A stretch of 51,059 nucleotides of DNA. Source: Streptomyces californicus (GTDB lineage Bacteria > Actinomycetota > Actinomycetes > Streptomycetales > Streptomycetaceae). Under the pieces are notes generated by a model. It made no database searches, was not told where the DNA came from, and saw nothing but the letters and a program-made list of their open reading frames with translations. The position numbers and the translations under genes are program-made. This document shows positions 7,500 through 16,283 of this stretch, one piece after another. The stretch is from contig NZ_JNZZ01000035.1 of the NCBI RefSeq assembly GCF_000717645.1, forward strand, positions 1 through 51,059, read 5' to 3'. Numbering within the stretch: the stretch's first letter is position 1; every line of letters begins with the position of its first letter.

Positions 7500-8428
7500 C
7501 ACGCTCGATCCGAGACGCGTTCGCCGAGCAGGCCCTGGGGTCGGACGAGGAGGACGATGATGAGGAGGGCGAAGGCCCATACGTCCTTCCAGGCGCCGCC
7601 GCCGAAGAGTTCCATGCCGGGGACTTCGCTCATGTAGCCGGTGGCGAGGGCTTCGGCGATGCCGAGGACGACGCCGCCGAGCATGGCGCCGTAGATGTTG
7701 CCGATGCCGCCGAGGACGGCTGCGGTGAAGGCTTTGAGGCCCATGATGAAGCCCATGCGGAAGCCGATCTGGCCGTTCTTGAGCCCGTAGGCGACGGCGG
7801 CGACGGCGGCGAACGCGGCGCCGATGGCGAAGGCCATGACGATGATGCGGTCGGTGTTGATGCCCATGAGCTTGGCGGTGTCGGGGTCCTGCGAGGTGGC
7901 CTGCATGCCGCGGCCGGCGCGGGTCTTGGAGACGAAGAGGCCGAGGGCGAGCATGCAGAGGGGGGCGACGATGAGGACGAAGATGTCGCCGCGTTGGATG
8001 GTGGCGCCGAGGACGTCGAAGGATTCGCCTTCGAACTGGGGGAAGGAGCGGTCCTTGGTGGCGTTCGGGTACCACATCCATACCGCTTGCTGGAGGGCGA
8101 GGGAGAGCCCGATGGCGGTGATGAGGGGTGCCAGGCGTGGTCCGCCGCGCAGGGGCCGGTAGGCGAAGCGTTCGGCGGCCATGCTGATGGCGACGGCGGC
8201 TATGACGCCGCCGACGATCATGAGGGGTATGGCGGCGATGAGGGAGAATCCGGACGGAAGCCCGAGGTAGACCGTGAGGGCTCCGAAGCCTCCGATCATG
8301 AAGATCTCGCCGTGTGCGAAGTTGATGAGCTGGATGATTCCGTAGACCATCGTGTAACCGATCGCGATGAGACCGTACATCGCGCCGAGGATGAGTCCAT
8401 TGGCCAGCTGTTGCGGCAGTTCGTTCAC
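7499..8428 (-). CDS. livH: Branched-chain amino-acid ABC transporter permease LivH
   Basis: Second permease of the liv importer, 309 residues with about eight hydrophobic segments. The opening QQLANGLILGAMYGLIAIG and the following YGIIQLINFAHGEIFMIGGF are the characteristic LivH motif, and the cytoplasmic loop GRGMQATSQDPDTAKLMGIN is the ATPase-contacting segment. The start ATG at 8428 lies 112 bp downstream of livK, across an intra-operon hairpin. The TGA stop overlaps the livM start, implying coupled translation. LivH and LivM together form the membrane channel; LivG and LivF drive it. Confidence 0.95.
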   Translation of the reverse strand: MNELPQQLANGLILGAMYGLIAIGYTMVYGIIQLINFAHGEIFMIGGFGALTVYLGLPSGFSLIAAIPLMIVGGVIAAVAISMAAERFAYRPLRGGPRLAPLITAIGLSLALQQAVWMWYPNATKDRSFPQFEGESFDVLGATIQRGDIFVLIVAPLCMLALGLFVSKTRAGRGMQATSQDPDTAKLMGINTDRIIVMAFAIGAAFAAVAAVAYGLKNGQIGFRMGFIMGLKAFTAAVLGGIGNIYGAMLGGVVLGIAEALATGYMSEVPGMELFGGGAWKDVWAFALLIIVLLVRPQGLLGERVSDRA

Positions 8429-8461
8429 CGCAGGGCCTCCGTGGAGTGGTTCGGATATGGC

Positions 8462-8496
8462 ACCGCGCGGGAGGGCTGGTAGCGCTCCCGCGCGGT
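8462..8496 (-). terminator. Intra-operon hairpin between livK and livH
   Basis: A perfect 12-bp stem, ACCGCGCGGGAG (8462-8473) with CTCCCGCGCGGT (8485-8496), has an 11-nt loop and no T-run. It falls in the 112-bp gap after livK. In binding-protein operons such hairpins often protect the livK message or partly terminate, giving more binding protein than permease; here that is inferred from position. Confidence 0.6.
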
Positions 8497-8540
8497 CTGG
8501 TTGCTTTGTGTGACGGGGGCGGGGCGGGGCCCGGCCGGTG

Positions 8541-9767
8541 TTACTTGACGGTGCTGCTGAGCTTGGAGGCCCACTTGCCGCCGGTGACCTGGTAGGCGGT
8601 CATGAGGGTGTTGGTGGTGTCGCCGTATTCGTCGAAGGAGACGGGGCCGGTGACGCCTTCGAACTTGACCTTGTCCATGGCGGCGAGGACCTTGGCGCGG
8701 GCGTCGTCGCCGGGGATCTTGCCGTCGTTCTCGGCGGCGACGATCTTGACGGCTTCGATGATGGACCAGGTGGCGTCGTAGGTGCCGCCGCCGTAGGCCT
8801 CGTAGGCGTCCTTGTAGCCGGCGGCCTTGTAGTCGGCGATGAACTTCTTGGCGGATTCGAGTTCTTCGACGGGCTTGCCGACGGAGGTGGCGATGTCGCC
8901 TTCGGACTTCTTGTTGAGCTTGATGAAGTCGGCGCTGTACATGCCGTCGCCGCCCATGAGCGGGATCTTGACGCTGTCCTTGATCTGCTGGCTCAGGGGG
9001 GCGCCGGCGGGGTATTCGCCGCCGTAGTAGACGGCCTTGGCGCCGGAGCTCTTGACCTTGGTGGCGACGGAGTTGAAGTCGCGGTCCTCGGGGTTGACGT
9101 GGTCGGAGCCGACGATCTTGCCGCCGAGCTCGGTGAACGTCGCCTTGAAGGAGGCGGCGAGGCCGGCGCCGTAGGGCTTCTGGTCGTCGATGAGGTAGAC
9201 GTCCTTGATCTTCGCGGTTTCGAAGAGGTACTTGGCCGCGAAGGCGCCCTGGATCTGGTCCGTGGTGGCGGTGCGGAAGTAGGACGCGTAGGGGCGCTTC
9301 TTGTCGCCGGTCTTCCAGTTGTCGCCCTGGGACAGTTCGGTGCCGGTGTTGGCGGGGGAGACCTGGGTGAGCTTGGCGTCGTTGAGGGGCTTCTGCATCG
9401 ACTGGGCGACGCCGGAGTTCAGCGGGCCGACGACTCCGAGGACTTCGTCGGTGCCGATGAGCTTGACGGCGTTCTGCTGGCCGACGGAGGGCTGGGCCTG
9501 GTCGTCGAGGGCCTGGAGTTTGAAGGTGACGCCGGGGACGGTCTTGTCCTTGTTGGCCGTGTTGACGGCGAGCTCGGCGGAGTTCTTGATGCCGAGGCCC
9601 AGGGCGGAGAGGTCGCCGGTGAGGGGGGCGTCGAGGCCGATGACGACCGTCTGGTTTCCGCCGTCGCCGCCGCCGCTCTTGCTGTCGTCGCGCGACCCGC
9701 AGGCGGTGAGGGTCAGTGCTCCGGTGGTGAGCACTGTGGTGAGTATGAGCAAAGAACGGTGTCGCAC
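8541..9767 (-). CDS. livK: Branched-chain amino-acid ABC transporter substrate-binding lipoprotein LivK
   Basis: Extracytoplasmic lipoprotein that captures the amino acid for the liv importer. The 408 residues start with a lipoprotein signal peptide ending in LTAC (lipobox, lipidated Cys23), followed by a Gly/Ser/Asp-rich tether. The mature part is a type I periplasmic-binding fold: VVIGLDAPLTGDLSALG, the SPANTG segment, AKYLFETAKIKDVYLIDDQKPYG and the hinge-side YYGGEYPAGAP. Start GTG at 9767 is preceded by GAAAGGA with suitable spacing. It is first in the operon and separated from livH by a hairpin. The exact ligand cannot be read from sequence; leucine, isoleucine and valine are the family expectation. 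Confidence 0.94.
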   Translation of the reverse strand: MRHRSLLILTTVLTTGALTLTACGSRDDSKSGGGDGGNQTVVIGLDAPLTGDLSALGLGIKNSAELAVNTANKDKTVPGVTFKLQALDDQAQPSVGQQNAVKLIGTDEVLGVVGPLNSGVAQSMQKPLNDAKLTQVSPANTGTELSQGDNWKTGDKKRPYASYFRTATTDQIQGAFAAKYLFETAKIKDVYLIDDQKPYGAGLAASFKATFTELGGKIVGSDHVNPEDRDFNSVATKVKSSGAKAVYYGGEYPAGAPLSQQIKDSVKIPLMGGDGMYSADFIKLNKKSEGDIATSVGKPVEELESAKKFIADYKAAGYKDAYEAYGGGTYDATWSIIEAVKIVAAENDGKIPGDDARAKVLAAMDKVKFEGVTGPVSFDEYGDTTNTLMTAYQVTGGKWASKLSSTVK

Positions 9768-10309
9768 GAAAGGTCCTTTCCCTGGCGCGGCCTCCTCTGC
9801 GTGAGGTGCCGTGTCGGTCGCCGGGCCGTACTGGGTTGGTACAGGGCCGTGCTGCAGACGCGCCCGGCGGCGCGGTGACTGGCCGTGACTCTAAGCGCAG
9901 CCGGGGGCCATCGGGATGGGTCGGCGAGGGATGTGACTCTCTTGTTATGCCCTTGAGCAAGGCTTGAGCTTCCTGTGAGGACATGTGCCGGTTTCGCCTG
10001 GAGTGCGCGGTGACCACATGGTGAGAACGCGCAGCTCTGCTAAGGGGCTTGGGGTGATCTTGGTGCTGACGGGGGTGTCCGGCCGTGGTGGGGTGCGGCG
10101 GGCATGGCGGGGTGGCCCCGGGTGGCGGCGTGGGTGTGGGCGGCCGGTTTCCGCATCCCTTGATCGTCACGCTGTGTTACGTGGGGCGTGGGGGTGCGGG
10201 TGTCGCCGGGGCTGATGTGGCTGCTGAGTGGCTCATGGAACGCGTGCTGGCGTCAAGGGAGTTGACCGAGTGTGTTGGTCAACGGTCTTTCTTTGGTGGG
10301 GATATGGGA
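9768..10309. other. Long upstream region of livK, no gene seen
   Basis: No credible coding frame. On the minus strand TAGAGT (9889-9894) could be a -10 box for livK, but no matching -35 is clear. A direct repeat CTTGAGC occurs at 9952-9958 and 9963-9969, eleven bases apart, and could be a regulator site. An inverted repeat GTTGACC/GGTCAAC lies at 10261-10283. Function of all three is inferred from form only. Confidence 0.4.
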
Positions 10310-10351
10310 CTGCCCGGCCGGATTGCGCTGGGTGCGCTTCCGGCCGGGCAG
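10310..10351 (-). terminator. Terminator downstream of the thioesterase gene
   Basis: CTGCCCGGCCGG (10310-10321) pairs perfectly with CCGGCCGGGCAG (10340-10351). The 18-nt loop can form a small inner GCGC stem. It lies about 70 bp past the stop of the minus-strand thioesterase gene and most likely ends that transcript. Confidence 0.65.
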
Positions 10352-10423
10352 ATGGGTGGTGCGGTGTGCGGGGGTGCTTTCCGCGGTGCGCGGGGTGCTT
10401 CTTCGTGGCGGGGTGTGGTGGTG

Positions 10424-10894
10424 TCAGTCGGCGTCGGGTCGCGGTGCGTCGCGCAGGAGGCAGGTGAGGCGGGCGGTGCAGACGCGCTTGTCCTGTTCGT
10501 CGGTGATGACGATTTCGTAGGTGGCGGTGGAGCGGCCGCGGTGGACGGGGGTGGCGACGCCGGTGACGAGGCCGTTGCGGGCGCCGCGGTGGTGGGTGCA
10601 GTTGAGGTCGACGCCGACGGCGATCTTGGAGGCGCCGCCGTGGAGCATGGAGCCGACGGAGCCGAGGGTTTCGGCGAGGACGGCGGAGGCGCCGCCGTGG
10701 AGGAGTCCGTAGGGCTGGGTGTTGCCTTCGACGGGCATGGTGCCGACGACGCGGTCGGCGGCGGCTTCGACGATGGTGACGCCCATGCGTTCGCCGAGGT
10801 GGCCGGCGGAGAAGAGGGCGGGGAGGTCGACGCCGAGTGCCGCGTACTCGTCGATGACTTCCTGGGGGAAGAGGGGTGCGGTGTGCTCGCCCAT
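10424..10894 (-). CDS. PaaI-type hotdog-fold thioesterase
   Basis: A 156-residue single-domain protein of the hotdog family, expected to hydrolyse acyl- or aryl-CoA thioesters in the cytoplasm. The hallmark is the segment NTQPYGLLHGGASAVLAETLGS: the HGG motif starts the central helix, and the acidic residue in LAET is the usual catalytic position. The following strands (KIAVGVDLNCTHHRGA, ATYEIVITDEQDKRVCTARLTCLL) complete the fold. Length is normal for PaaI/YbgC-type enzymes. Start ATG at 10894 has CGGAGC seven bases upstream. It is monocistronic between terminators. The substrate cannot be told from sequence, and no phenylacetate genes are nearby. Confidence 0.87.
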   Translation of the reverse strand: MGEHTAPLFPQEVIDEYAALGVDLPALFSAGHLGERMGVTIVEAAADRVVGTMPVEGNTQPYGLLHGGASAVLAETLGSVGSMLHGGASKIAVGVDLNCTHHRGARNGLVTGVATPVHRGRSTATYEIVITDEQDKRVCTARLTCLLRDAPRPDAD

Positions 10895-11027
10895 GGTCCG
10901 GCTCCGTTCGGGTGCGCTGGTTCGTCGCTGTCTGCCCTGTTCCTATCAGACGGCTGAGCGGACGCTTAGGGCGTGTCGGGCGGAGTGTGACCGGATCCGC
11001 GGCTTCTGGTGCGGCCCGTCCGGTCCT

Positions 11028-11065
11028 GGTCCGCCGGACCCACCCCGGGGTGGGTCCGGCGGACC
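11028..11065 (-). terminator. Perfect 38-bp palindrome, terminator of the oxidoreductase gene
   Basis: GGTCCGCCGGACCCACCCC (11028-11046) is followed without a gap by its exact complement (11047-11065). It lies 38 bp after the stop of the minus-strand molybdopterin oxidoreductase gene. As RNA it would form a 17-bp stem with a tight loop. Each arm is itself partly palindromic (GGTCCGCCGGACC). Confidence 0.7.
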
Positions 11066-11103
11066 GTGGCCGGGTGGTGGTCCGGCGGGCGCCGCTGGGG
11101 ATC

Positions 11104-13383
11104 TCAGGCGGTGCGGGTGTTCTCGAAGCGGATGACGACGGACTTGCTGGCGGGGGTGTTGCTGGTGTCGGCGGTGGAGCCGAGGGGGACCAGGACGTTG
11201 GTCTCGGGGTAGTAGGCGGCGGCGCAGCCCCGGGCGGTGGGGTAGTGGACGATGCGGAAGCCCTCCGCGCGTCGTTCCACGCCGTCCTTCCATTCGCTGA
11301 CGAGGTCGGTGTAGGAGCCGTCGGGGAGGTCGAGGGCGGTGGCGTCCTCGGGGTTGATCATGACGATGCGGCGGCCGCCTTTGATGCCCCGGTAGCGGTC
11401 GTCGAGGCCGTAGATGGTGGTGTTGTACTGGTCGTGGGAGCGCAGGGTCTGCAACAGGAGCCTGCCGTCGGGGAGTTCGGGGTATTCGACGGGGGCTGCG
11501 GTGAAGTTGGCGCGGCCGGTGGCGGTGGGGAAGCGGCGTTCGTCGCGGGGGGCGTGGGGGAGGGCGAAGCCGCCGGGGTGGGCGATGCGGGTGTTGAAGT
11601 CCTCGAAGCCGGCGACGACGTGGGAGATGCGGTCGCGGATGGTGGCGTAGTCGCGTTCGAACTCCTCCCATTCGGTGCGGGATTCGGGGCCGAGGACGGC
11701 GCGGGCGAGCCGGGCGACGATGGCGGGTTCGGAGAGCAGGTGGGGGCTCGCGGGGGTGAGGTTGCCTCGGGAGGCGTGGACCATGCCCATGGAGTCCTCG
11801 ACGGTGACGAACTGTTTGCCGCTCGTCTGGACGTCCTTGTCGGTGCGGCCGAGCGTGGGGAGGATCAGGGCGCGGGTGCCGGTCACGGCGTGGGAGCGGT
11901 TGAGCTTGGTGGAGACGTGGACGGTGAGGCGGGCGCGGCGCATCGCGGCCTCGGTGACGGCGGTGTCGGGGGTGGCGGCGACGAAGTTGCCGCCCATGGC
12001 GAGGAAGACCTTGGCGTCGCCGTCGCGGAGGGCCTGGATGGCGCGTACCACGTCGTAGCCGTGGTGGCGGGGGGAGGTGATGCCGAATTCCTTGTCGAGG
12101 GCGTCGAGGAAGGCCGGTGCGGGGCGTTCGAAGATGCCCATGGTGCGGTCGCCCTGGACGTTGGAGTGGCCGCGTACGGGGCAGACGCCGGCGCCGGGGC
12201 GGCCGATGTTTCCGCGCAGGAGGAGGAAGTTGACGATTTCGCGGATGGTGGGGACGGAGTGCTTGTGCTGGGTGAGGCCCATGGCCCAGCAGACGATGGT
12301 GCGTTGCGAGGCGAGGACCAGGGCGAGGGCCTGCTCGATCTCGGCGCGGGTGAGGCCGGTGGCCTTGAGGGTCTCGTCCCAGTCGGCGGCTTCGGCGGCT
12401 TGGGCGAACTCCTCGTAGCCGTGGGTGTGTTCGGTGACGAAGGCGGTGTCGACGGCTCCGTCGGCGGCGAGGATCAGCTTGTTGAGGAGGCGGAAGAGGG
12501 CTTGGTCGCCGCCGATGCGGATCTGGAGGAAGAGGTCGTTGAGGGCGGTGCCCTTGAGCATGCCGTGGGGGGTCTGGGGGTTCTTGAACCGTTCCATGCC
12601 GGCTTCGGGCAGCGGGTTGACCGAGATGATCTTCGCGCCGGCCTTCTTGGCCTTCTCCAGGGCGGACAGCATGCGGGGGTGGTTGGTGCCGGGGTTCTGT
12701 CCGGCGACGATGATCAGGTCGGCCTGGTGGATGTCCTCCAGGGAGACGCTGCCCTTGCCGATGCCGATGGTCTCGACGAGTGCCGAGCCGGAGGACTCGT
12801 GGCACATGTTGGAGCAGTCCGGCAGGTTGTTGGTGCCGAATTCGCGGGCGAAGAGCTGGAGGAGGAACGCGGCCTCGTTGCTGGTGCGGCCGGAGGTGTA
12901 GAAGAGGGCTTCGTCGGGGGAGTCGAGGGCGGTGAGTTCCTCGGCGATGATCGCGAACGCGCGCTCCCAGGTCACCGGTTCGTACCGGTCGCCGCCCTCG
13001 GGTAGGTACACCGGCTGGGTGATCCTGCCCTGCTGGCCGAGCCAGTAGCCGCTGCGCTCGGCGAGGTCGGCGACGGGGTGGGCGGCGAAGAAGGCGGGGG
13101 TGACGCGGCGCAGGGTCGCTTCCTCGGCGACGGCCTTCGCGCCGTTCTCGCAGAATTCGGCGGTGTGCCGTTCGTCGCCCTCGGGCCAGGCGCAGCCGGG
13201 GCAGTCGAAGCCGTCCTTCTGGTTGACCTTGAGCAGGGTGCGGGCGGTGCGGCCGATGCCCATCTGCTGCCGGGAGATGCGCAGGGAGTGGGCGACGGCG
13301 GGCAGGCCGGCGGCGGCGTGCTGGGCCGGTTCGACCGTAGGGGCGTCCTGGACCGGGTCACCGGTCGGCGGCTTGGTTGCCAT
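11104..13383 (-). CDS. FdhF/YdeP-family molybdopterin oxidoreductase
   Basis: A 759-residue cytoplasmic oxidoreductase related to formate dehydrogenase H and E. coli YdeP; it should bind a bis-molybdopterin guanine dinucleotide cofactor. Near residues 61-78 the motif CPGCAWPEGD followed by a distant Cys is the reduced iron-sulfur region of this subfamily, lacking the full four-cysteine pattern of FdhF. CSNMCHESSGSAL aligns with the active-site selenocysteine loop of FdhF, so C194 is the probable metal ligand. Further cofactor segments are VAGQNPGTNHPRM and LRSHDQYNTTIYGLDDRYRG near the C-terminus, which lies in the substrate/cofactor cap. Start ATG at 13383 has AGGGGAG suitably placed; a longer frame would overlap the polA promoter. 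It is divergent from polA. The reaction is unproven; formate oxidation and acid resistance are suggestions from relatives. Confidence 0.9.
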   Translation of the reverse strand: MATKPPTGDPVQDAPTVEPAQHAAAGLPAVAHSLRISRQQMGIGRTARTLLKVNQKDGFDCPGCAWPEGDERHTAEFCENGAKAVAEEATLRRVTPAFFAAHPVADLAERSGYWLGQQGRITQPVYLPEGGDRYEPVTWERAFAIIAEELTALDSPDEALFYTSGRTSNEAAFLLQLFAREFGTNNLPDCSNMCHESSGSALVETIGIGKGSVSLEDIHQADLIIVAGQNPGTNHPRMLSALEKAKKAGAKIISVNPLPEAGMERFKNPQTPHGMLKGTALNDLFLQIRIGGDQALFRLLNKLILAADGAVDTAFVTEHTHGYEEFAQAAEAADWDETLKATGLTRAEIEQALALVLASQRTIVCWAMGLTQHKHSVPTIREIVNFLLLRGNIGRPGAGVCPVRGHSNVQGDRTMGIFERPAPAFLDALDKEFGITSPRHHGYDVVRAIQALRDGDAKVFLAMGGNFVAATPDTAVTEAAMRRARLTVHVSTKLNRSHAVTGTRALILPTLGRTDKDVQTSGKQFVTVEDSMGMVHASRGNLTPASPHLLSEPAIVARLARAVLGPESRTEWEEFERDYATIRDRISHVVAGFEDFNTRIAHPGGFALPHAPRDERRFPTATGRANFTAAPVEYPELPDGRLLLQTLRSHDQYNTTIYGLDDRYRGIKGGRRIVMINPEDATALDLPDGSYTDLVSEWKDGVERRAEGFRIVHYPTARGCAAAYYPETNVLVPLGSTADTSNTPASKSVVIRFENTRTA

Positions 13384-13433
13384 GATGCTGCTCCCCTTCG
13401 AGCGCTTCTTCCTCGGGTCTGTGTCCTGTCCAT

Positions 13434-13497
13434 CGATCCTGTCACGGCTGGGCGAGGCGGTGGAGGCCCGGATTGTCGGTGGGCCGTGGCAGGATCG
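13434..13497. promoter_or_regulatory. Symmetric divergent promoter region of oxidoreductase gene and polA
   Basis: CGATCCTGTCACGG (13434-13447) and CCGTGGCAGGATCG (13484-13497) are inverted copies with one mismatch. Each arm reads outward toward its gene as CAGGATCG, and the plus-strand copy ends just before the polA GTG, at the spacing of a -10 box. It may be two mirrored promoters or a shared operator. Confidence 0.4.
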
Positions 13498-13502
13498 GGG
13501 GC

Positions 13503-16214
13503 GTGGCTGAGACGGCATCGAAGAAGACGGCAGACAACCGACCGCGCCTGCTCCTCATGGACGGGCACTCCCTGGCGTACCGGGCGTTCTTCGCCCTGCC
13601 CGCGGAGAATTTCACGACGGCGGTGGGCCAGCCGACGAACGCCGTGTACGGCTTCATGTCGATGCTGGCGAACACGTTGCGTGATGAGGCGCCCACGCAT
13701 TTCGCGGTCGCGTTCGACGTGTCCCGCAAGACGTGGCGGTCCGAGGAGTTCCCGGAGTACAAGGCGAACCGTTCCAAGACCCCCGACGAGTTCAAGGGGC
13801 AGGTGGAGCTGATCGGGGAGCTGCTGGACGCGATGAACGCGGACCGGTTCGCGGTGGACGGGTTCGAGGCGGACGACGTCATCGCGACGCTGGCGACCCA
13901 GGCGGAGGAGGCCGGGTTCGAGGTGCTGATCGTCACCGGCGACCGGGACTCCTTCCAGTTGATCACGGACAACGTGACCGTGCTGTACCCCACGAAGGGG
14001 GTCTCCGAGCTGACCCGGTTCACGCCGGAGAAGGTCGTCGAGAAGTACGGGCTCACTCCGCGGCAGTATCCGGACTTCGCGGCCCTGCGCGGCGACCCGT
14101 CGGACAATCTGCCGAGCATCCCGAAGGTCGGGGAGAAGACGGCCGCGAAGTGGATCAACCAGTTCGGTACGTTCGACGAGCTGATCGCGCGGGCCGACGA
14201 GGTCAAGGGTGTGGCCGGGCAGAATCTCCGGGACCACCTGGACGCGGTGAAGATGAACCGGGTGCTGACCGAGATGGTCCGGGACGTGGAGCTGCCGAAG
14301 ACTCCGGTGGAGCTGGAGCGCGCTCCGTACGACCGTACGGCGGTCACGGGCATCCTCGACATACTGGAGATCCGCAATCCGAGCCTGCGGGAGCGGCTGC
14401 TCGCCGTGGACCCGGGGGCGGCGGAGGCCGAGCCGCCGGCGCCGGCGGCCGGGATCGAGCTGGACGGGGCGGTGCTCGGTTCCGGCGAGGTCGGGCCGTG
14501 GCTGGAGGAGCACGGGGCGCAGCCGCTCGGCGTCATGACGGTCGACACGTGGTCGCTGGGGGCCGGGACGGTCACCGAGGTGGCGCTCGGCGCCGCGGAC
14601 GGGTCGGCCGCCTGGCTGGACCCGACGCAGCTGGACGAGGCCGACGGGCGGGCGTTCGCCGCCTGGGTCGCGGACGGGTCCCGGCCGAAGGTGCTGCACA
14701 ACGCGAAGAACGTGATGCGGGTCTTCCCGGAGATGGGCTGGCGGCTCGAAGGCGTCACGATGGACACGGCGCTCGCCGCGTATCTGGTGAAGCCGGGGCG
14801 GCGCTCCTTCGCCCTGGACGCGCTGGCCGTGGAGTACCTGGGTCGTGAGCTGGCGCCGGCGGCCGCGTCCGACGGGCAGCTCGCGTTCGGCGCGGACGAC
14901 CGGGCCGAGCAGGACGCCCTGATGGCGCAGGCCCGTGCGGTGCTCGATCTGGGCGAGGCGTTCACGACCCGGTTGCAGGAGGTGGGCGCGGCGGAGCTGC
15001 TGCACGACATGGAGCTGCCGACGTCGATCCTCCTGGCCCGGCTGGAGCGGCACGGGATCGCCGCGGACCGGGCCCATCTGGAGTCGATGGAGCAGCAGTT
15101 CGCCGGGACGGTGCAGCAGGCGGTGAAGGAGGCGCACGCGGCGGTCGGCCGCGAGTTCAACCTCGGTTCGCCCAAGCAGCTCCAGGAGATCCTCTTCGGT
15201 GAGCTGGGTCTGCCGAAGACGAAGAAGACCAAGACCGGTTACACGACGGACGCGGACGCGCTGGCGTGGCTGGCGGCGCAGACCGAGCACGAGCTGCCGG
15301 TCCTGATGCTGCGCCACCGTGAGCAGGCGAAGCTGCGGGTCACCGTCGAGGGGCTGATCAAGACGATCGCCGAGGACGGGCGCATCCACACCACGTTCAA
15401 CCAGACGGTGGCGGCGACGGGGCGGCTCTCCTCCACCGACCCGAATCTGCAGAACATCCCGGTCCGTACCGACGAGGGCCGGGCGATCCGCCGGGGCTTC
15501 GTCGTCGGTGAGGGCTTCGAGACACTGATGACGGCGGACTACAGCCAGATCGAGCTGCGGGTGATGGCGCACCTGTCCGAGGACGCCGGTCTGATCGAGG
15601 CGTTCACCTCCGGCGAGGACCTGCACACCACGGTCGCCTCGCAGGTCTTCGGCGTCGGGAAGGACGCGGTCGACGCGGAGATGCGCCGCAAGATCAAGGC
15701 CATGTCCTACGGTCTGGCGTACGGGCTCTCCGCGTTCGGTCTCTCCCAGCAGCTGAACATCGACCCGGCGGAGGCCCGGGTGCTGATGGACACCTACTTC
15801 GAGCGGTTCGGCGGGGTGCGGGACTATCTGCACCGGGTCGTGGAGGAGGCCAGGGCCACCGGTTACACGGAGACGATCCTCGGCCGCCGCCGCTACCTCC
15901 CCGATCTGAACAGCGACAACCGCCAGCGTCGTGAGGCCGCCGAGCGGATGGCGTTGAACGCCCCGATCCAGGGCACGGCCGCCGACATCGTGAAGGTGGC
16001 GATGCTGCGGGTGGACAAGGCGCTGCGGGAGGCGGAGCTGACCTCGCGGATGCTGCTCCAGGTCCACGACGAAATCGTCCTGGAGATCGCGAAGGGCGAG
16101 CGGAAGCGGGTGGAGGAGATCGTGCGCCACGAGATGGCGAACGCGGTCAAGCTGCGCGCCCCGCTCGATGTGTCGGTCGGCGTCGGCACGGACTGGGAGT
16201 CGGCCGCGCACTGA
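13503..16214 (+). CDS. polA: DNA polymerase I
   Basis: Repair and Okazaki-fragment-processing polymerase, 903 residues from the GTG at 13503 (an in-frame TTG at 13473 is a less likely start). Residues 1-300 are the 5' nuclease: DGHSLAYRAFFALP, FEADDVIATLA, TGDRDSFQLI and GDPSDNLPSIPKVGEKTA. Residues about 310-480 are the proofreading-type domain, but the DxE motif is replaced (VDTWSL), so 3'-5' exonuclease activity is probably lost. The polymerase domain carries motif A DYSQIELR, motif B RRKIKAMSYGLAYG and motif C LQVHDEIVLEI. In motif B Tyr736 replaces the Phe of E. coli (F762), a change known to reduce dideoxynucleotide discrimination and reported for mycobacterial Pol I. The gene ends at a 17-bp stem terminator. 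Confidence 0.97.
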   Translation: MAETASKKTADNRPRLLLMDGHSLAYRAFFALPAENFTTAVGQPTNAVYGFMSMLANTLRDEAPTHFAVAFDVSRKTWRSEEFPEYKANRSKTPDEFKGQVELIGELLDAMNADRFAVDGFEADDVIATLATQAEEAGFEVLIVTGDRDSFQLITDNVTVLYPTKGVSELTRFTPEKVVEKYGLTPRQYPDFAALRGDPSDNLPSIPKVGEKTAAKWINQFGTFDELIARADEVKGVAGQNLRDHLDAVKMNRVLTEMVRDVELPKTPVELERAPYDRTAVTGILDILEIRNPSLRERLLAVDPGAAEAEPPAPAAGIELDGAVLGSGEVGPWLEEHGAQPLGVMTVDTWSLGAGTVTEVALGAADGSAAWLDPTQLDEADGRAFAAWVADGSRPKVLHNAKNVMRVFPEMGWRLEGVTMDTALAAYLVKPGRRSFALDALAVEYLGRELAPAAASDGQLAFGADDRAEQDALMAQARAVLDLGEAFTTRLQEVGAAELLHDMELPTSILLARLERHGIAADRAHLESMEQQFAGTVQQAVKEAHAAVGREFNLGSPKQLQEILFGELGLPKTKKTKTGYTTDADALAWLAAQTEHELPVLMLRHREQAKLRVTVEGLIKTIAEDGRIHTTFNQTVAATGRLSSTDPNLQNIPVRTDEGRAIRRGFVVGEGFETLMTADYSQIELRVMAHLSEDAGLIEAFTSGEDLHTTVASQVFGVGKDAVDAEMRRKIKAMSYGLAYGLSAFGLSQQLNIDPAEARVLMDTYFERFGGVRDYLHRVVEEARATGYTETILGRRRYLPDLNSDNRQRREAAERMALNAPIQGTAADIVKVAMLRVDKALREAELTSRMLLQVHDEIVLEIAKGERKRVEEIVRHEMANAVKLRAPLDVSVGVGTDWESAAH

Positions 16215-16234
16215 ACGGGCCCGTCCCGCAGGTC

Positions 16235-16273
16235 ACGGGGGCCCGGAACCGCGTCCCGGTTCCGGGCCCCCGT
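16235..16273. terminator. Bidirectional terminator between polA and the DUF4184 gene
   Basis: A perfect 17-bp stem, ACGGGGGCCCGGAACCG (16235-16251) with its complement (16257-16273) and loop CGTCC, separates two convergent genes. Confidence 0.85.
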
Positions 16274-16283
16274 TCGTGTGCGG

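Noticed and set aside
10085..10957. Plus-strand frames upstream of livK
   Set aside because: Gly/Val-rich low-complexity shadows without family motifs or ribosome-binding sites.
13473..13502. TTG start of polA
   Set aside because: The GTG at 13503 gives the N-terminus MAETASKK, as I remember it for Streptomyces Pol I.
13384..13518. Upstream extension of the molybdopterin oxidoreductase gene
   Set aside because: It would cover the polA promoter and adds residues not expected in the family; the ATG at 13383 has a good ribosome-binding site.
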